NCBI GenBank assembly: GCA_009838765.1
Contig: VXQX01000058.1
Span: 1-52,998, forward strand
Direction of reading: 5' to 3'
DNA length: 52,998 nucleotides
Source: Gemmatimonadales bacterium
GTDB taxonomy: Bacteria; Gemmatimonadota; Gemmatimonadetes; Palauibacterales; Palauibacteraceae
The first letter of the stretch is position 1, and each line of letters starts with the position of its first letter. The position numbers and the translations under genes are program-made. Of this stretch, positions 8,399 through 16,709 are shown in pieces. A model generated the notes under the pieces. That model saw only the letters and a list, made by a program, of their open reading frames with translations. It was not told the DNA's origin and searched no databases.

Positions 8399-10441
8399 CT
8401 ACCGCGGCAGGACGCCGAGGATCACGCGCGAGGGATAATCGGCGGACCGGTACACGGTCTGCGTCGCGGCCCGGTAGTCTCCCGGTGACGCCGTATACGT
8501 GTCGACGAACGTCTGCGGGTTCCGGTCATAGGCGGGGAACCACGAACTCTGGACGTGGACCATCAGTCGGTGCCCGGCCTTGAAGGTGTGGAAGCGGTCG
8601 CGGAGGTCGATCTCGATCCGGGTCACTTCTCCCGGCGCCATCGGCTCCGGGTTCTCGAGGTCGTTCCGGAAGCGGCCGCGCATGATCTCGCCTGCAAGGT
8701 GCATCTGGTAGCCGCCCATGGGGACGTCGCAGTTCGCGCTGGGCGGGGCATCGTCGGGGTAGACGTCGATCAGCTTGACGATCCAGTCGGAGTCCGTCCC
8801 CGTCGTGGAGACGAAGATCTCGGCTCCGATCGGGCCCGCGATCGTGAGATCCTCCTCCAGCGGCTCCGACTGGTAGACGAGGACGTCGGGGCGCCCCGAG
8901 GCGAAACGCTGATCCTCCACCTTCCACAGGTGGCCCAGCGTCGTGCGCTCCTCGGCGGAGAACGGCACCGGGCTGGCCGGATCGCTCACGTACGTATCGG
9001 CTTGCGAGTCCGCGGCCGACTCGGCGGCCGAGTCCACGGCTGAAGCGGCGGAGTCCCCGGTCCGGGTCGGCGGCTCGAAGCTGAGCGTGCCGTCCGGTCC
9101 CAGGTACAGGCTCACCGGGGCGACGCCGGCCGGCGGCCAGGCGTCGTAGGCGCGCCATTCGTTCGTCCCCGTGAGGAAGACGTGCGCCTCGGTCGCGTCC
9201 CACGTCCCCTCGGCCTTCAGGTGGTATTCGAAGAAGGGGTACTGGAACTCGCGCTGGAAGTGGAGCGAGGTCCTGCTGTCGAAGGCGATGCAGCCGAGGA
9301 AGTCGCCGTCCATGCGCCGCCAGCCGCCGTGGAGCCAGGGGCCGACGACGAGCGTGTTCTCGAGGCCGGGGTTCTCCGCCTCGATGGTCCGGTAGATGGA
9401 CATGGGGCCGTAGAAGTCCTCGGTGTCGAACCAGCCGGCCACGTTCAGCGTCGCAGGGCGGACGTCGTCCAGGTAGCGAAGGGCGTTCTGCCGCTGCCAG
9501 AACTCGTCGTAGTTGGGATGTTCGATGAAGTCGCGCCACGCCGGCACGTCGCCGTGGAAGTAGAGTTCGTCCACCGTGGCGGCGGACCCCGCGTTGAGGA
9601 AGAAGTCGTAGCCGGAGGTCGTGCCGTAGTCGAAGCGGGCGCCGCGCGTTTCAGTCGGGCCGTCGCGCCGGCGGGCGTTCCCGGACAGCCACGAGAAGGC
9701 GTACATGATCCGGAAGGCCCCGTTATGGTGCCAGTCGTCGCCGATGAACATGTCCGAGGGCGAGGCCTGCGGGGAGGCGGCCACGAGCGCGGGGTGGGCG
9801 TCCACCATTCCCATCACCGTCTGCCAGCCGGGGTAGGAGATCCCCCATTGTCCCACGCGCCCGTTGTGGTTGTCGACGTTCGCGAGCAGCCACTCGATCG
9901 TGTCCCGGTTGTCCGTGATCTCGTCGGTATCAGTGCGGCCGCGGGGTTCCGGCGCGGGGGCGCGGATGACCTCGAACTCCCCCTCCGACCGGAACTGCCC
10001 GCGCACATCCTGAAAGGCGAAGATGTACCCGGAAAGGTCGAACTCACGTGACGGCCCGAGTGGGTTCCGGTATTCGCCGGGCTCGTAGGGACCGACGGAA
10101 TAGGGCGTCCGGAAGAGGAGGATGGGATATTCGCGCGAGCGGTCCCGCGGCTCGTATACGAGCGTGTACAGTTCGATCCCGTCCCGCATCGCGACCATGT
10201 ACTCGGACTTGTCGTAATTCGCCGCGAGATAGTCGGCGTGCGCGGTGGCGACGGCTTCGGCGGTGGGCTGCGCGGTAGCGGTCGGCGGGGGAGGCGGCTC
10301 GTCCACGGCAGCCTCCGGCGGACCGCACGCGACGAGCCACAGGACAAGGCTCGGCAGCGCGAATCCCCGCCTCTCGAACTTCCGCGGCGCATGTAACGGC
10401 GCAAACCCGAATCGAGTGTCCGGTCGGTCCGATCGCGTCAT
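8399..10441 (-). CDS. CocE/NonD family hydrolase (X-Pro dipeptidyl-peptidase S15 type), exported
   Basis: 680 aa. A membrane-spanning N-terminus ending LVLWLVACGPP looks like a lipoprotein signal with Cys near residue 39, preceded by an unusually long n-region. The alpha/beta hydrolase domain begins near residue 80 (VAMRDGIELYTLVYEP). The nucleophile is Ser202 in GQWGISYPGW, the acid lies in NVAGWFDTEDFYG and the histidine in VVGPWLHGGW. The C-terminal jelly-roll domain (IAGPIGAEIFVSTTGTDSDW, FKAGHRLMVHVQSSWFPAYDRNP) is typical of CocE and glutaryl-acylase-like enzymes cleaving esters or amides. A Ser/Ala/Asp-rich insert lies between the domains. Start ATG 10441 is chosen over ATG 10453 because only it has GGAG at correct distance. 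It lies 56 bases after the beta-lactamase-fold gene, so the two may be co-transcribed. Confidence 0.87.
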   Translation of the reverse strand: MTRSDRPDTRFGFAPLHAPRKFERRGFALPSLVLWLVACGPPEAAVDEPPPPPTATAQPTAEAVATAHADYLAANYDKSEYMVAMRDGIELYTLVYEPRDRSREYPILLFRTPYSVGPYEPGEYRNPLGPSREFDLSGYIFAFQDVRGQFRSEGEFEVIRAPAPEPRGRTDTDEITDNRDTIEWLLANVDNHNGRVGQWGISYPGWQTVMGMVDAHPALVAASPQASPSDMFIGDDWHHNGAFRIMYAFSWLSGNARRRDGPTETRGARFDYGTTSGYDFFLNAGSAATVDELYFHGDVPAWRDFIEHPNYDEFWQRQNALRYLDDVRPATLNVAGWFDTEDFYGPMSIYRTIEAENPGLENTLVVGPWLHGGWRRMDGDFLGCIAFDSRTSLHFQREFQYPFFEYHLKAEGTWDATEAHVFLTGTNEWRAYDAWPPAGVAPVSLYLGPDGTLSFEPPTRTGDSAASAVDSAAESAADSQADTYVSDPASPVPFSAEERTTLGHLWKVEDQRFASGRPDVLVYQSEPLEEDLTIAGPIGAEIFVSTTGTDSDWIVKLIDVYPDDAPPSANCDVPMGGYQMHLAGEIMRGRFRNDLENPEPMAPGEVTRIEIDLRDRFHTFKAGHRLMVHVQSSWFPAYDRNPQTFVDTYTASPGDYRAATQTVYRSADYPSRVILGVLPR

Positions 10442-10497
10442 GTCATTCTCCATCTCCTTCACGGGCCGTCTCACGGGCGGCCGAACCTGTTGTGGCC

Positions 10498-12054
10498 TCA
10501 GCGGCGGCGGCGCAGTTCGACCCAGTGCGTGAGCGCGTTGCCCAGGCGCACGTTGGGGAGCGTGATCGCGGTCATCGAGCCGTTGAGGAGGTCGCCTCGG
10601 AGCTTCAGTTCCAGCGACAGCACGTAGTCGGTGCGGTTCGCGTCCTCGGTGCCGATGTCGCCCCTGAAGCCGCCCCTCAGGTACTCGCCCTCGAAGCGTG
10701 CGTTGTTGAGCAGCGTCCACAGGTCGTCCCCGAGTTGGACGTGGACGCGTCCTCCATCGTCGATCGCGAGCGCCAGACGGTGCGGCCCGAGGTGCGTGTC
10801 CACCTCGCCGACCCACTCGCCGGCGAGATCCGGCATGGGCGTGAAGTCGAGCAGCGGCGCGGCGTCGTCCCCCGCCTCCTCGAGGATCCCTTCGCGGGCC
10901 AGGCGGTGCGGATCCGGCACCTCGGGTCGGGTCGGCTTCGGTACGGCGTCCGGGAACAGCGTGTGCCAGATGAGGCCGGAGATGTAGCCGGTGAGGGGCG
11001 TCGCGGAGTTGGAGAGGACGACGACGGCGGCGTTCTCCTCCGGAGCGATGGCGAGTTCCGTCCGGACGCCGCCCATCCCGCCACCATGGCGCTGGAGCCG
11101 CAGCCCGCCCGGGAGGTCCCGCAGCGACCAGCCGATCCCGTACGCGTCGGTGGGAGAGGTGTTCCGGACCGGCTGCCGCATCGCTTCGATGGAGGCGTCC
11201 GAGATGATCCTCCGCTGTTCGGAGAGATCGTGGCCGAGGTGGAACATCCCGAAGCGGACGAGGTCGTGCGCGCTGCTGAACACGGCGGAGCCGCCGGGGT
11301 GGTCGAAGTCGTAGAACGGGATCGGACTCTCGTCCGTCGCGTACCGCGTCGCCGTGAAATCCTCGAGTCCCGGGCCGATGCCGACCGACGTCCGGGTGAG
11401 GCCCAGCGGCCGGAATACTTCGTCGCGCATGAAATCCGAGTACGACTGCCCCGAAACGCGCTCGATGATGTAGTCGAGGATGCCGTAGCCGAGGTTCGAG
11501 TAGTTCCAGCGTTCGTCCGGTGCCGTCACGAGGTTGGCGTAGCGCCGGATCGTCTCGTCCATGTGGGGCCGGCGGTACGGCTCATCCTCGTAGAAGAACT
11601 GGTAGTGGAGAGGGAGTCCCGCCGTGTGGCTCGCCACTCGCCGCACCGTGGCCCGGGCCGCGTCCCAGGCCCGTCCATCGATCTGTGCCGGGCCGAGGAA
11701 GTCGTTGGCCGGCGCATCGAGGTCGACGAGGGCCCGTTCCACGAGGACCATGAGCCCCGTCGCCGTGATCGGTTTCGAGATCGAGGCGAGCGAGTACATC
11801 GTGTGTTCCGTGGCCGGGATCCGCCGCTCCCGGTCCGCCCACCCGAACCCCTCCTCCCACACGACCTCCCCGTCCCGCGCGACGGCGACGGCCATCGAGG
11901 GCTGGTCCCAGGCCACGAGCGCGCGCCGGATCTCGTCACGGACGGATGAAAAGTCGGGAGCGGCCTGCCCGCGCACATCGGCCGCGGCGAGGGACACGAC
12001 GGCGAGCGGGATGCCCAGCCGCAGGAGGCCGCGACGCGTGACGGTGGCCCTCAT
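10498..12054 (-). CDS. Serine hydrolase of the beta-lactamase / class C penicillin-binding fold, exported
   Basis: 518 aa with an N-terminal signal containing twin Arg (VTRRGLLRLG), possibly Tat. Family motifs are all present: SISK at 91-94 (nucleophile Ser91, base Lys94), YSNLGYG, and RHGGGMGG as the KTG equivalent. The last ~130 residues form a beta-rich lipocalin-like tail, as in esterase EstB and D-aminopeptidase-like members. Substrate cannot be read from sequence: peptides, esters or beta-lactams are all possible, and true resistance activity is not implied. AAGGAG lies five bases before ATG 12054. It is divergent from the amidase gene and is followed by the CocE hydrolase on the same strand. 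Confidence 0.88.
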   Translation of the reverse strand: MRATVTRRGLLRLGIPLAVVSLAAADVRGQAAPDFSSVRDEIRRALVAWDQPSMAVAVARDGEVVWEEGFGWADRERRIPATEHTMYSLASISKPITATGLMVLVERALVDLDAPANDFLGPAQIDGRAWDAARATVRRVASHTAGLPLHYQFFYEDEPYRRPHMDETIRRYANLVTAPDERWNYSNLGYGILDYIIERVSGQSYSDFMRDEVFRPLGLTRTSVGIGPGLEDFTATRYATDESPIPFYDFDHPGGSAVFSSAHDLVRFGMFHLGHDLSEQRRIISDASIEAMRQPVRNTSPTDAYGIGWSLRDLPGGLRLQRHGGGMGGVRTELAIAPEENAAVVVLSNSATPLTGYISGLIWHTLFPDAVPKPTRPEVPDPHRLAREGILEEAGDDAAPLLDFTPMPDLAGEWVGEVDTHLGPHRLALAIDDGGRVHVQLGDDLWTLLNNARFEGEYLRGGFRGDIGTEDANRTDYVLSLELKLRGDLLNGSMTAITLPNVRLGNALTHWVELRRRR

Positions 12055-12249
12055 CTTCTCTCCTTCCGGAAGGGGGTGACCCCGGACGGTGAAGCGGGAC
12101 GCGGGCGGGCGTCAATGGGGCCCGGGCGCGGCCGCGGCGGGCGGGCTCATTGACCATTGGACGAAGGGGCGTCCATGATGCGTCCATCGCGGAGCCGGGC
12201 CGGGCGTTTCCGCGGCGCGGCGGACCCTCGACACCGGAAGGGACGAACC

Positions 12250-13926
12250 ATGTCCGAGATGGATCGGCGCACTTTCCTGCAGGCAGGCGCGGCGGCCGGC
12301 GCCCTGCTCTCCCTCGGCGGCTGCGCGCCCCGGGACGACGCCCCCGGCTCCGGAGTCGGAGGATCGGGGGACGAGACCTCGGCGGCGGGCATCCCGGACT
12401 TCGCGCTCGAGGAGATCACGATCGACGAGGTCCACGCGGGGATGCGGTCGGGCGAGTACACCTGCCGGTCGATCACGGAGATGTACCTCGAGCGGATCGA
12501 GGCGTTGAACCGGCAGGGACCGCGGCTGTTCGCAGTGCTCGAAACGAATCCGGACGCACTCGAAATCGCCGACGAACTCGACCGAGAATTTCAGGCCTCC
12601 GGGCCGCGCGGACCGCTGCACGGGATCCCGCTCCTGCTCAAGGACAACGTCGATACGGCGGACGGGATGACGACGACGGCCGGATCCACGGCCCTTCTCG
12701 GATCCATCGCGCCGCGGGATTCGTTCGTGGCGGCGGGGCTTCGCTCGGCCGGGGCGCTGCTGCTCGGGAAGGCGAACATGAGCGAGTGGGCGGGCTGGAA
12801 GTCGTTCGAGTTCGGGGCTTCGGGCTGGAGCGGCCGCGGGTGGGACGGCGGACGGGGCGGCTTCTGCCGGAACCCGTACGCCCTCGACCGCACCCCGGGC
12901 GGGTCAAGTTCCGGGTCCGGGTCGGCGGCCGCGGCCAACCTCGCGGTCGCGACGATCGGCTCCGAGACCGACGGCTCGATCGTCGGCCCTTCCTCGCGCA
13001 ACTGCCTCGTCGGCATCAAGCCCACGATCGGCCTGCACAGCCGGGGCGGCGTGATCCCCATCGCCCACAGCCAGGACAGCACCGGCCCCATGGCCCGCAC
13101 CGTGCGCGACGCCGCGATCATGCTCGGCACCATGGTCGGCGTCGACCCCCGCGACCCGCTGACCGCCGCGAGCGCGGGCAACTTCCTGACCGATTACACG
13201 GGCGCGCTCGACCCGGCCGGCCTCGAAGGCGCCCGCGTCGGCGTCCTGCGCGAGTACGCCGGCTTCGACAGCCGCGTCGATGCCCTGTTCGAGGAGGCGC
13301 TCGACGCCATGCGGGCGGAGGGCGCGACCGTCGTCGACCCCGTCACGCTCCCGGAGGAACTCCGCTTCGGCAACGAGTACGAGATGGAGGTGTTGTACCA
13401 CGAGTTCAAGGCGGATCTCAACGCCTATCTCGCCTCGCTGGGTCCGGGCGCGCCGATCAAGTCGCTGGCCGAACTCATCGAGTACAACGAGGCGAACCAC
13501 GACCTCGAACTCGCCCTCTACGGACAGGAACTGCACGTGCGCTCGCAGGAACGCGGGCCGCTCACCGACCAGCGGTATCTCGACGCGCTGGCGGCGAGTC
13601 ATCGGCTTTCCCGCGACGAGGGGATCGATCGGGCGCTGGACGAACACCGGCTGGACGCGCTCGTCGGGATCACGTCGGGGATCCCCGCGATGCAGGATCC
13701 GCTCGATGCCTCGGGCGGGGGCGGGGGCGGGTGCTCCACGCCGCCGGCGATGGCCGCCTACCCCAACATGTCCGTGCCCATGGGGCTCATCCGGGGACTT
13801 CCGGTCGGGATGTCGCTGTGCGGACGCGCGTGGAGCGAGGCGACGCTCATCCGGCTCGCGTACGCCTTCGAGCAGGCGACGAACGTCCGCCGGCCGCCGG
13901 CGTTCCAGGCGACCGTCCAGGTCTGA
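12250..13926 (+). CDS. Amidase-signature hydrolase, Tat-exported lipoprotein
   Basis: 558 aa. The N-terminus MSEMDRRTFLQAG is a Tat signal that ends in LLSLGGC, a lipobox, so the enzyme is predicted to be folded before export and lipid-anchored outside the inner membrane. The Ser-cisSer-Lys triad of the amidase signature family is visible: Lys131 in LLLKDNVDTADG, the cis-Ser at 219-220 in GGSSSGSG, and nucleophile Ser243 in GSETDGSIVG. It probably hydrolyses amides of small molecules or peptides (peptide amidases share this length). ATG 12250 has GGAAGGGA upstream and keeps the signal intact; a longer frame from 12157 would bury it. The next gene starts 46 bases downstream. Confidence 0.92.
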   Translation: MSEMDRRTFLQAGAAAGALLSLGGCAPRDDAPGSGVGGSGDETSAAGIPDFALEEITIDEVHAGMRSGEYTCRSITEMYLERIEALNRQGPRLFAVLETNPDALEIADELDREFQASGPRGPLHGIPLLLKDNVDTADGMTTTAGSTALLGSIAPRDSFVAAGLRSAGALLLGKANMSEWAGWKSFEFGASGWSGRGWDGGRGGFCRNPYALDRTPGGSSSGSGSAAAANLAVATIGSETDGSIVGPSSRNCLVGIKPTIGLHSRGGVIPIAHSQDSTGPMARTVRDAAIMLGTMVGVDPRDPLTAASAGNFLTDYTGALDPAGLEGARVGVLREYAGFDSRVDALFEEALDAMRAEGATVVDPVTLPEELRFGNEYEMEVLYHEFKADLNAYLASLGPGAPIKSLAELIEYNEANHDLELALYGQELHVRSQERGPLTDQRYLDALAASHRLSRDEGIDRALDEHRLDALVGITSGIPAMQDPLDASGGGGGGCSTPPAMAAYPNMSVPMGLIRGLPVGMSLCGRAWSEATLIRLAYAFEQATNVRRPPAFQATVQV

Positions 13927-13972
13927 GCGTGCCCGCGATGCCAGGCGCGCCGGCGACCACCGGCCCCAGAGC

Positions 13973-15022
13973 GTGACGCTCACCGACTTCATCGACCGTC
14001 ACTACCGCCACTTCAACGCTGCGGCGCTGCGGGCGGCCGCCGAGGCGTGGCGCGATCTGATCGATGGCGGAGGACAGATGCTCCTCACGCTGGCCGGCGC
14101 CATGAGCACGGCCGAACTCGGGCTCTCCCTGGCGGAGATGATCCGGGCCCGGAAGGTGCACGCGATCTGCGCCACCGGGGCAAACCTCGAGGAGGATCTG
14201 TTCAACCTCGTGGCGCACGACCGCTACGTCCGCGTCCCCGACTGGCGCGCGCTCACGGCCGAGCAGGAGAAGGACCTCGAGCGGCGCGGGCTGAACCGCG
14301 TCACCGACACCTGCATCCCCGAGACCGAGGCGTTCCGCGCCGTCGAGGCGCCGCTGCGCGAGCTGTGGCGAGCGGCCGACGCCATGGGCGAGCGCCGGCT
14401 CCCGCACGAGTACCTTTACGAGCTGATCCGCGACCGCACGCTCGCGGACCGCTACCGAATCGACCCGGCGGATTCCTGGCTCGTGGCGGCGGCGGAGGCC
14501 GATCTCCCCCTGTTCGTGCCGGGTTGGGAAGACTCCACGCTGGGCAACGTCTTCGTCGCGGAACAACTCGGCGGCGGACTCAGCCGCCCCGGGCCTGTCC
14601 TGGGCGGCACGGAATACATGGTGGCGCTCGCGGAGTGGTACGCGCGCACGAGCACCGGCCGAACGCTGGCCGAGGCGCCTGAAATCGAGGCCGACGCGGC
14701 TGCGGCGCCGACGGGGGTGGACACGCGTGCCGACTCCGGCGCGAAGCCGGTCGGCCTGTTCCAGATCGGAGGCGGGATCGCGGGCGACTTCCCCATCTGC
14801 GTCGTCCCCATGATCCGGCAGGATCTGCGCCGCTGGTGCCCCTACTGGGCGTACTTCTGTCAGATCAGCGACTCCACCACCAGCTACGGCTCCTACTCCG
14901 GCGCCGCCCCCAACGAGAAGATCACCTGGGGCAAGCTGGACGTGGACACGCCGAAGTTCGTCATCGAGTCCGACGCGACCATCGTCGCCCCGCTCGTATT
15001 CGGCTACGTCCTCGGCCTGTAG
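13973..15022 (+). CDS. Deoxyhypusine synthase family protein
   Basis: 349 aa with the family landmarks: TLAGAMSTAELG, the NAD-contact region VHAICATGANLEEDLFN, FVPGWEDSTLGN, QIGGGIAGDFPICVVPMIRQDL, and ITWGKLD, whose Lys321 aligns with the catalytic lysine of eukaryotic enzyme (SWGKI). Deoxyhypusine synthase transfers the aminobutyl group of spermidine to eIF5A. Bacteria lack eIF5A, and bacterial relatives act on polyamines (homospermidine-type synthesis) or have unknown substrates, so the substrate here is open. The start is GTG 13973, because no ATG is in frame near the conserved N-terminus. It follows the amidase by 46 bases and is probably in one operon with it, without an obvious pathway link. 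Confidence 0.87.
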   Translation: MTLTDFIDRHYRHFNAAALRAAAEAWRDLIDGGGQMLLTLAGAMSTAELGLSLAEMIRARKVHAICATGANLEEDLFNLVAHDRYVRVPDWRALTAEQEKDLERRGLNRVTDTCIPETEAFRAVEAPLRELWRAADAMGERRLPHEYLYELIRDRTLADRYRIDPADSWLVAAAEADLPLFVPGWEDSTLGNVFVAEQLGGGLSRPGPVLGGTEYMVALAEWYARTSTGRTLAEAPEIEADAAAAPTGVDTRADSGAKPVGLFQIGGGIAGDFPICVVPMIRQDLRRWCPYWAYFCQISDSTTSYGSYSGAAPNEKITWGKLDVDTPKFVIESDATIVAPLVFGYVLGL

Positions 15023-15034
15023 GCCGGCCGCGGC

Positions 15035-15934
15035 CTAGGGACTGTCGAGGAGCGCCTCCAGGTCCCAACCACCCAGAGCCTCGACGGTCGAGTGGTCCGT
15101 CCAGTCGAAGCGGAGCGGCGTGATCGTGACGAGGCCCTCGTTGTACGCCTCGGTGTCGCTCCCGGCCGGGATGGCCTCCGGAGGCACGAACACCGCACTG
15201 AACCACCGCTCTTCCTCGGCGTCATCGATCTCCTCGCCCGGATCCCCGGCCAACTCCTCGTGATCGATGAGAAAGTAGCTGCCGCCCATGGGCCGGGCCG
15301 CGATGCCGCGCGTCTCGGCCGCCGTCGCGGCCGGGAAGTTGAGCGAATAGACGATGCCGGTCTCGGGCCCCCGGCGCCGCAGTTCCGCGACGAAGCGGGC
15401 GACGATGCCGGCGGCGTGCTCGAACTCGCCCGGGCCCGAATCCTGCGAGGCCGCCACCGCCGGGATCCCCAGGTACGCCCCCATCATCGCGGCCCCCACC
15501 GTCCCGGACATGTGCGAGATCTCACCGACGTTGGCGCCGATGTTGATCCCGCTCACCACGAGGTCGAACCCGGATTCCGGCGCGAGCGCGCGGACCGCGA
15601 GGCGGACGGCGCTGGCCGGCGTGGCGTCGACGCAGTTCCCCACCGGCGTGGCCCGGACGCGGAACTCCTCGTCAAGGCTGATGCTCATGCTCGTCCCGCT
15701 CTGCTGGCTGCAGGGCGCCACGACCGTCACCTCGCCGACCTCCCCCAGCGCCGTCGCGAGCGCCTGGATGCCGGGCGAGTCGATGCCATCATCGTTCGTG
15801 ACGAGGATGTGGTAGGGAGACGTGCCTTCCGGGTCGTCCGCGGGAGCCTCCGACACAGGCCCGCCGCCGCACGCGAGGGCACTGCTATACGTAATCACCG
15901 CCACCACCCACCCTGTCGTTCTACAAGCCTCCAT
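15035..15934 (-). CDS. surE: SurE-family 5'/3'-nucleotidase with a lipoprotein signal peptide
   Basis: 299 aa. The SurE fold is clear: ILVTNDDGIDSPGIQALA with the metal-binding DD pair, VVAPCSQQSGTSMSIS, and DLVVSGINIGANVGEISHMSGTVGAAMMG. SurE is a metal-dependent nucleoside monophosphatase, normally cytoplasmic and without a signal. Here it has the N-terminus MEACRTTGWVVAVITYSSALAC, a hydrophobic stretch and lipobox, followed by an acidic/Pro linker, so a periplasmic or surface lipoprotein is predicted. It could scavenge phosphate or nucleosides from extracellular nucleotides (inference). ATG 15934 is preceded by a GAGAGGGGG stretch. It converges with the deoxyhypusine-synthase-like gene. 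Confidence 0.88.
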   Translation of the reverse strand: MEACRTTGWVVAVITYSSALACGGGPVSEAPADDPEGTSPYHILVTNDDGIDSPGIQALATALGEVGEVTVVAPCSQQSGTSMSISLDEEFRVRATPVGNCVDATPASAVRLAVRALAPESGFDLVVSGINIGANVGEISHMSGTVGAAMMGAYLGIPAVAASQDSGPGEFEHAAGIVARFVAELRRRGPETGIVYSLNFPAATAAETRGIAARPMGGSYFLIDHEELAGDPGEEIDDAEEERWFSAVFVPPEAIPAGSDTEAYNEGLVTITPLRFDWTDHSTVEALGGWDLEALLDSP

Positions 15935-16033
15935 GAGTAGCCCCCTCTCACCGTTGTTCCGCGTAATGCCGGATTTCTGCTTGGCATGATCAAGATCGCG
16001 AGAATAGCTCTCGTTACAGGCATTGAACATCTC

Positions 16034-16062
16034 TTGCTCGCCCTGCGTAGTATGGCCAGTAT
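16034..16062 (+). promoter_or_regulatory. Weak sigma70-like promoter candidate before the small membrane protein
   Basis: TTGCTC and CAGTAT are separated by 17 bases in the 297-base gap between surE and the membrane-protein gene. The match is modest, and the start codon is 170 bases downstream. Apart from a C-rich run near 16130-16170, the rest of the gap shows nothing I can name. Confidence 0.22.
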
Positions 16063-16231
16063 GCGGCGTGGCCCGATCCGTGAGGTCAAAACCCGAGTCC
16101 CCCCATAGCCTGGGCATCTCGCCACCGCCGATGCCTCCGCCGCCTCTTCCACCCCCCCACCGCCGCCGCCGGGAGAGTAGCGTCCGGCATCCCCGAGACT
16201 CGACCGTACAAGGAGCCGGGAGAGGAGCAAC

Positions 16232-16675
16232 ATGAAGACGGTCCTGAAGCTGGCGGCGCTCGTGGTCTTGCTGAACGTCGTGCGCTACACGGTGGGCGGG
16301 TGGATCGAGGGGTTCACCATCATGGAGCCGATGCATCGCCCGCTGCCGCTCTTCCCCGAGGCGTTCGACCAGGACTTCTCGTCCAGCGACTTCATGATCT
16401 CGCTGGGGTACAACTATGCGATGTGGTTCGTCGCCGCGGCCGTCTTCCACCTCCTGAACCCGGTGCTCAGGGGCTCGATCTGGGTCCGCAGTTTGAAGAG
16501 CTACCTGCTGATGGCCGCGTTCTTCTCTGCGCTGGCGGCCGTCTACATGAACCACTACGTGGCGGGGATCCGGCCGTTCTACTACTGGAGCATGGTGGAC
16601 GCGCTCATCGTCTTCACCGTCGTAGCGCTCGCCAACGCTCTCCTTTATCCCCGGTTCTTCCGCGACCCGGCCTAG
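16232..16675 (+). CDS. Small four-helix membrane protein, family not recognised
   Basis: 147 aa with four predicted membrane helices: residues about 5-23 (LKLAALVVLLNVVRYTVGGW), 58-80, 88-108 and 122-140. The loop after helix 1 is acidic and aromatic (FPEAFDQDFSSSDF). GAGGAG lies six bases before ATG 16232. The frame has the same codon bias as its neighbours, and the hydrophobic pattern is regular, so I accept it as a gene. I do not recognise the family and give no function. It ends 35 bases before the convergent feoB. Confidence 0.75.
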   Translation: MKTVLKLAALVVLLNVVRYTVGGWIEGFTIMEPMHRPLPLFPEAFDQDFSSSDFMISLGYNYAMWFVAAAVFHLLNPVLRGSIWVRSLKSYLLMAAFFSALAAVYMNHYVAGIRPFYYWSMVDALIVFTVVALANALLYPRFFRDPA

Positions 16676-16709
16676 CGACCTGGCCTGGCGGCCCGCCGGA
16701 TCGGCCGCA

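Noticed and set aside
8282..8488. A 68-codon plus-strand frame divergent from the MocR gene
   Set aside because: Arg/Gly-rich, without ribosome site or recognisable motif, and it overlaps the end of the CocE hydrolase gene.
10498..12054. Antibiotic-resistance beta-lactamase
   Set aside because: SISK/YSN/HGG motifs are shared by esterases and D-aminopeptidases; the long beta-rich tail and genomic setting do not suggest resistance.
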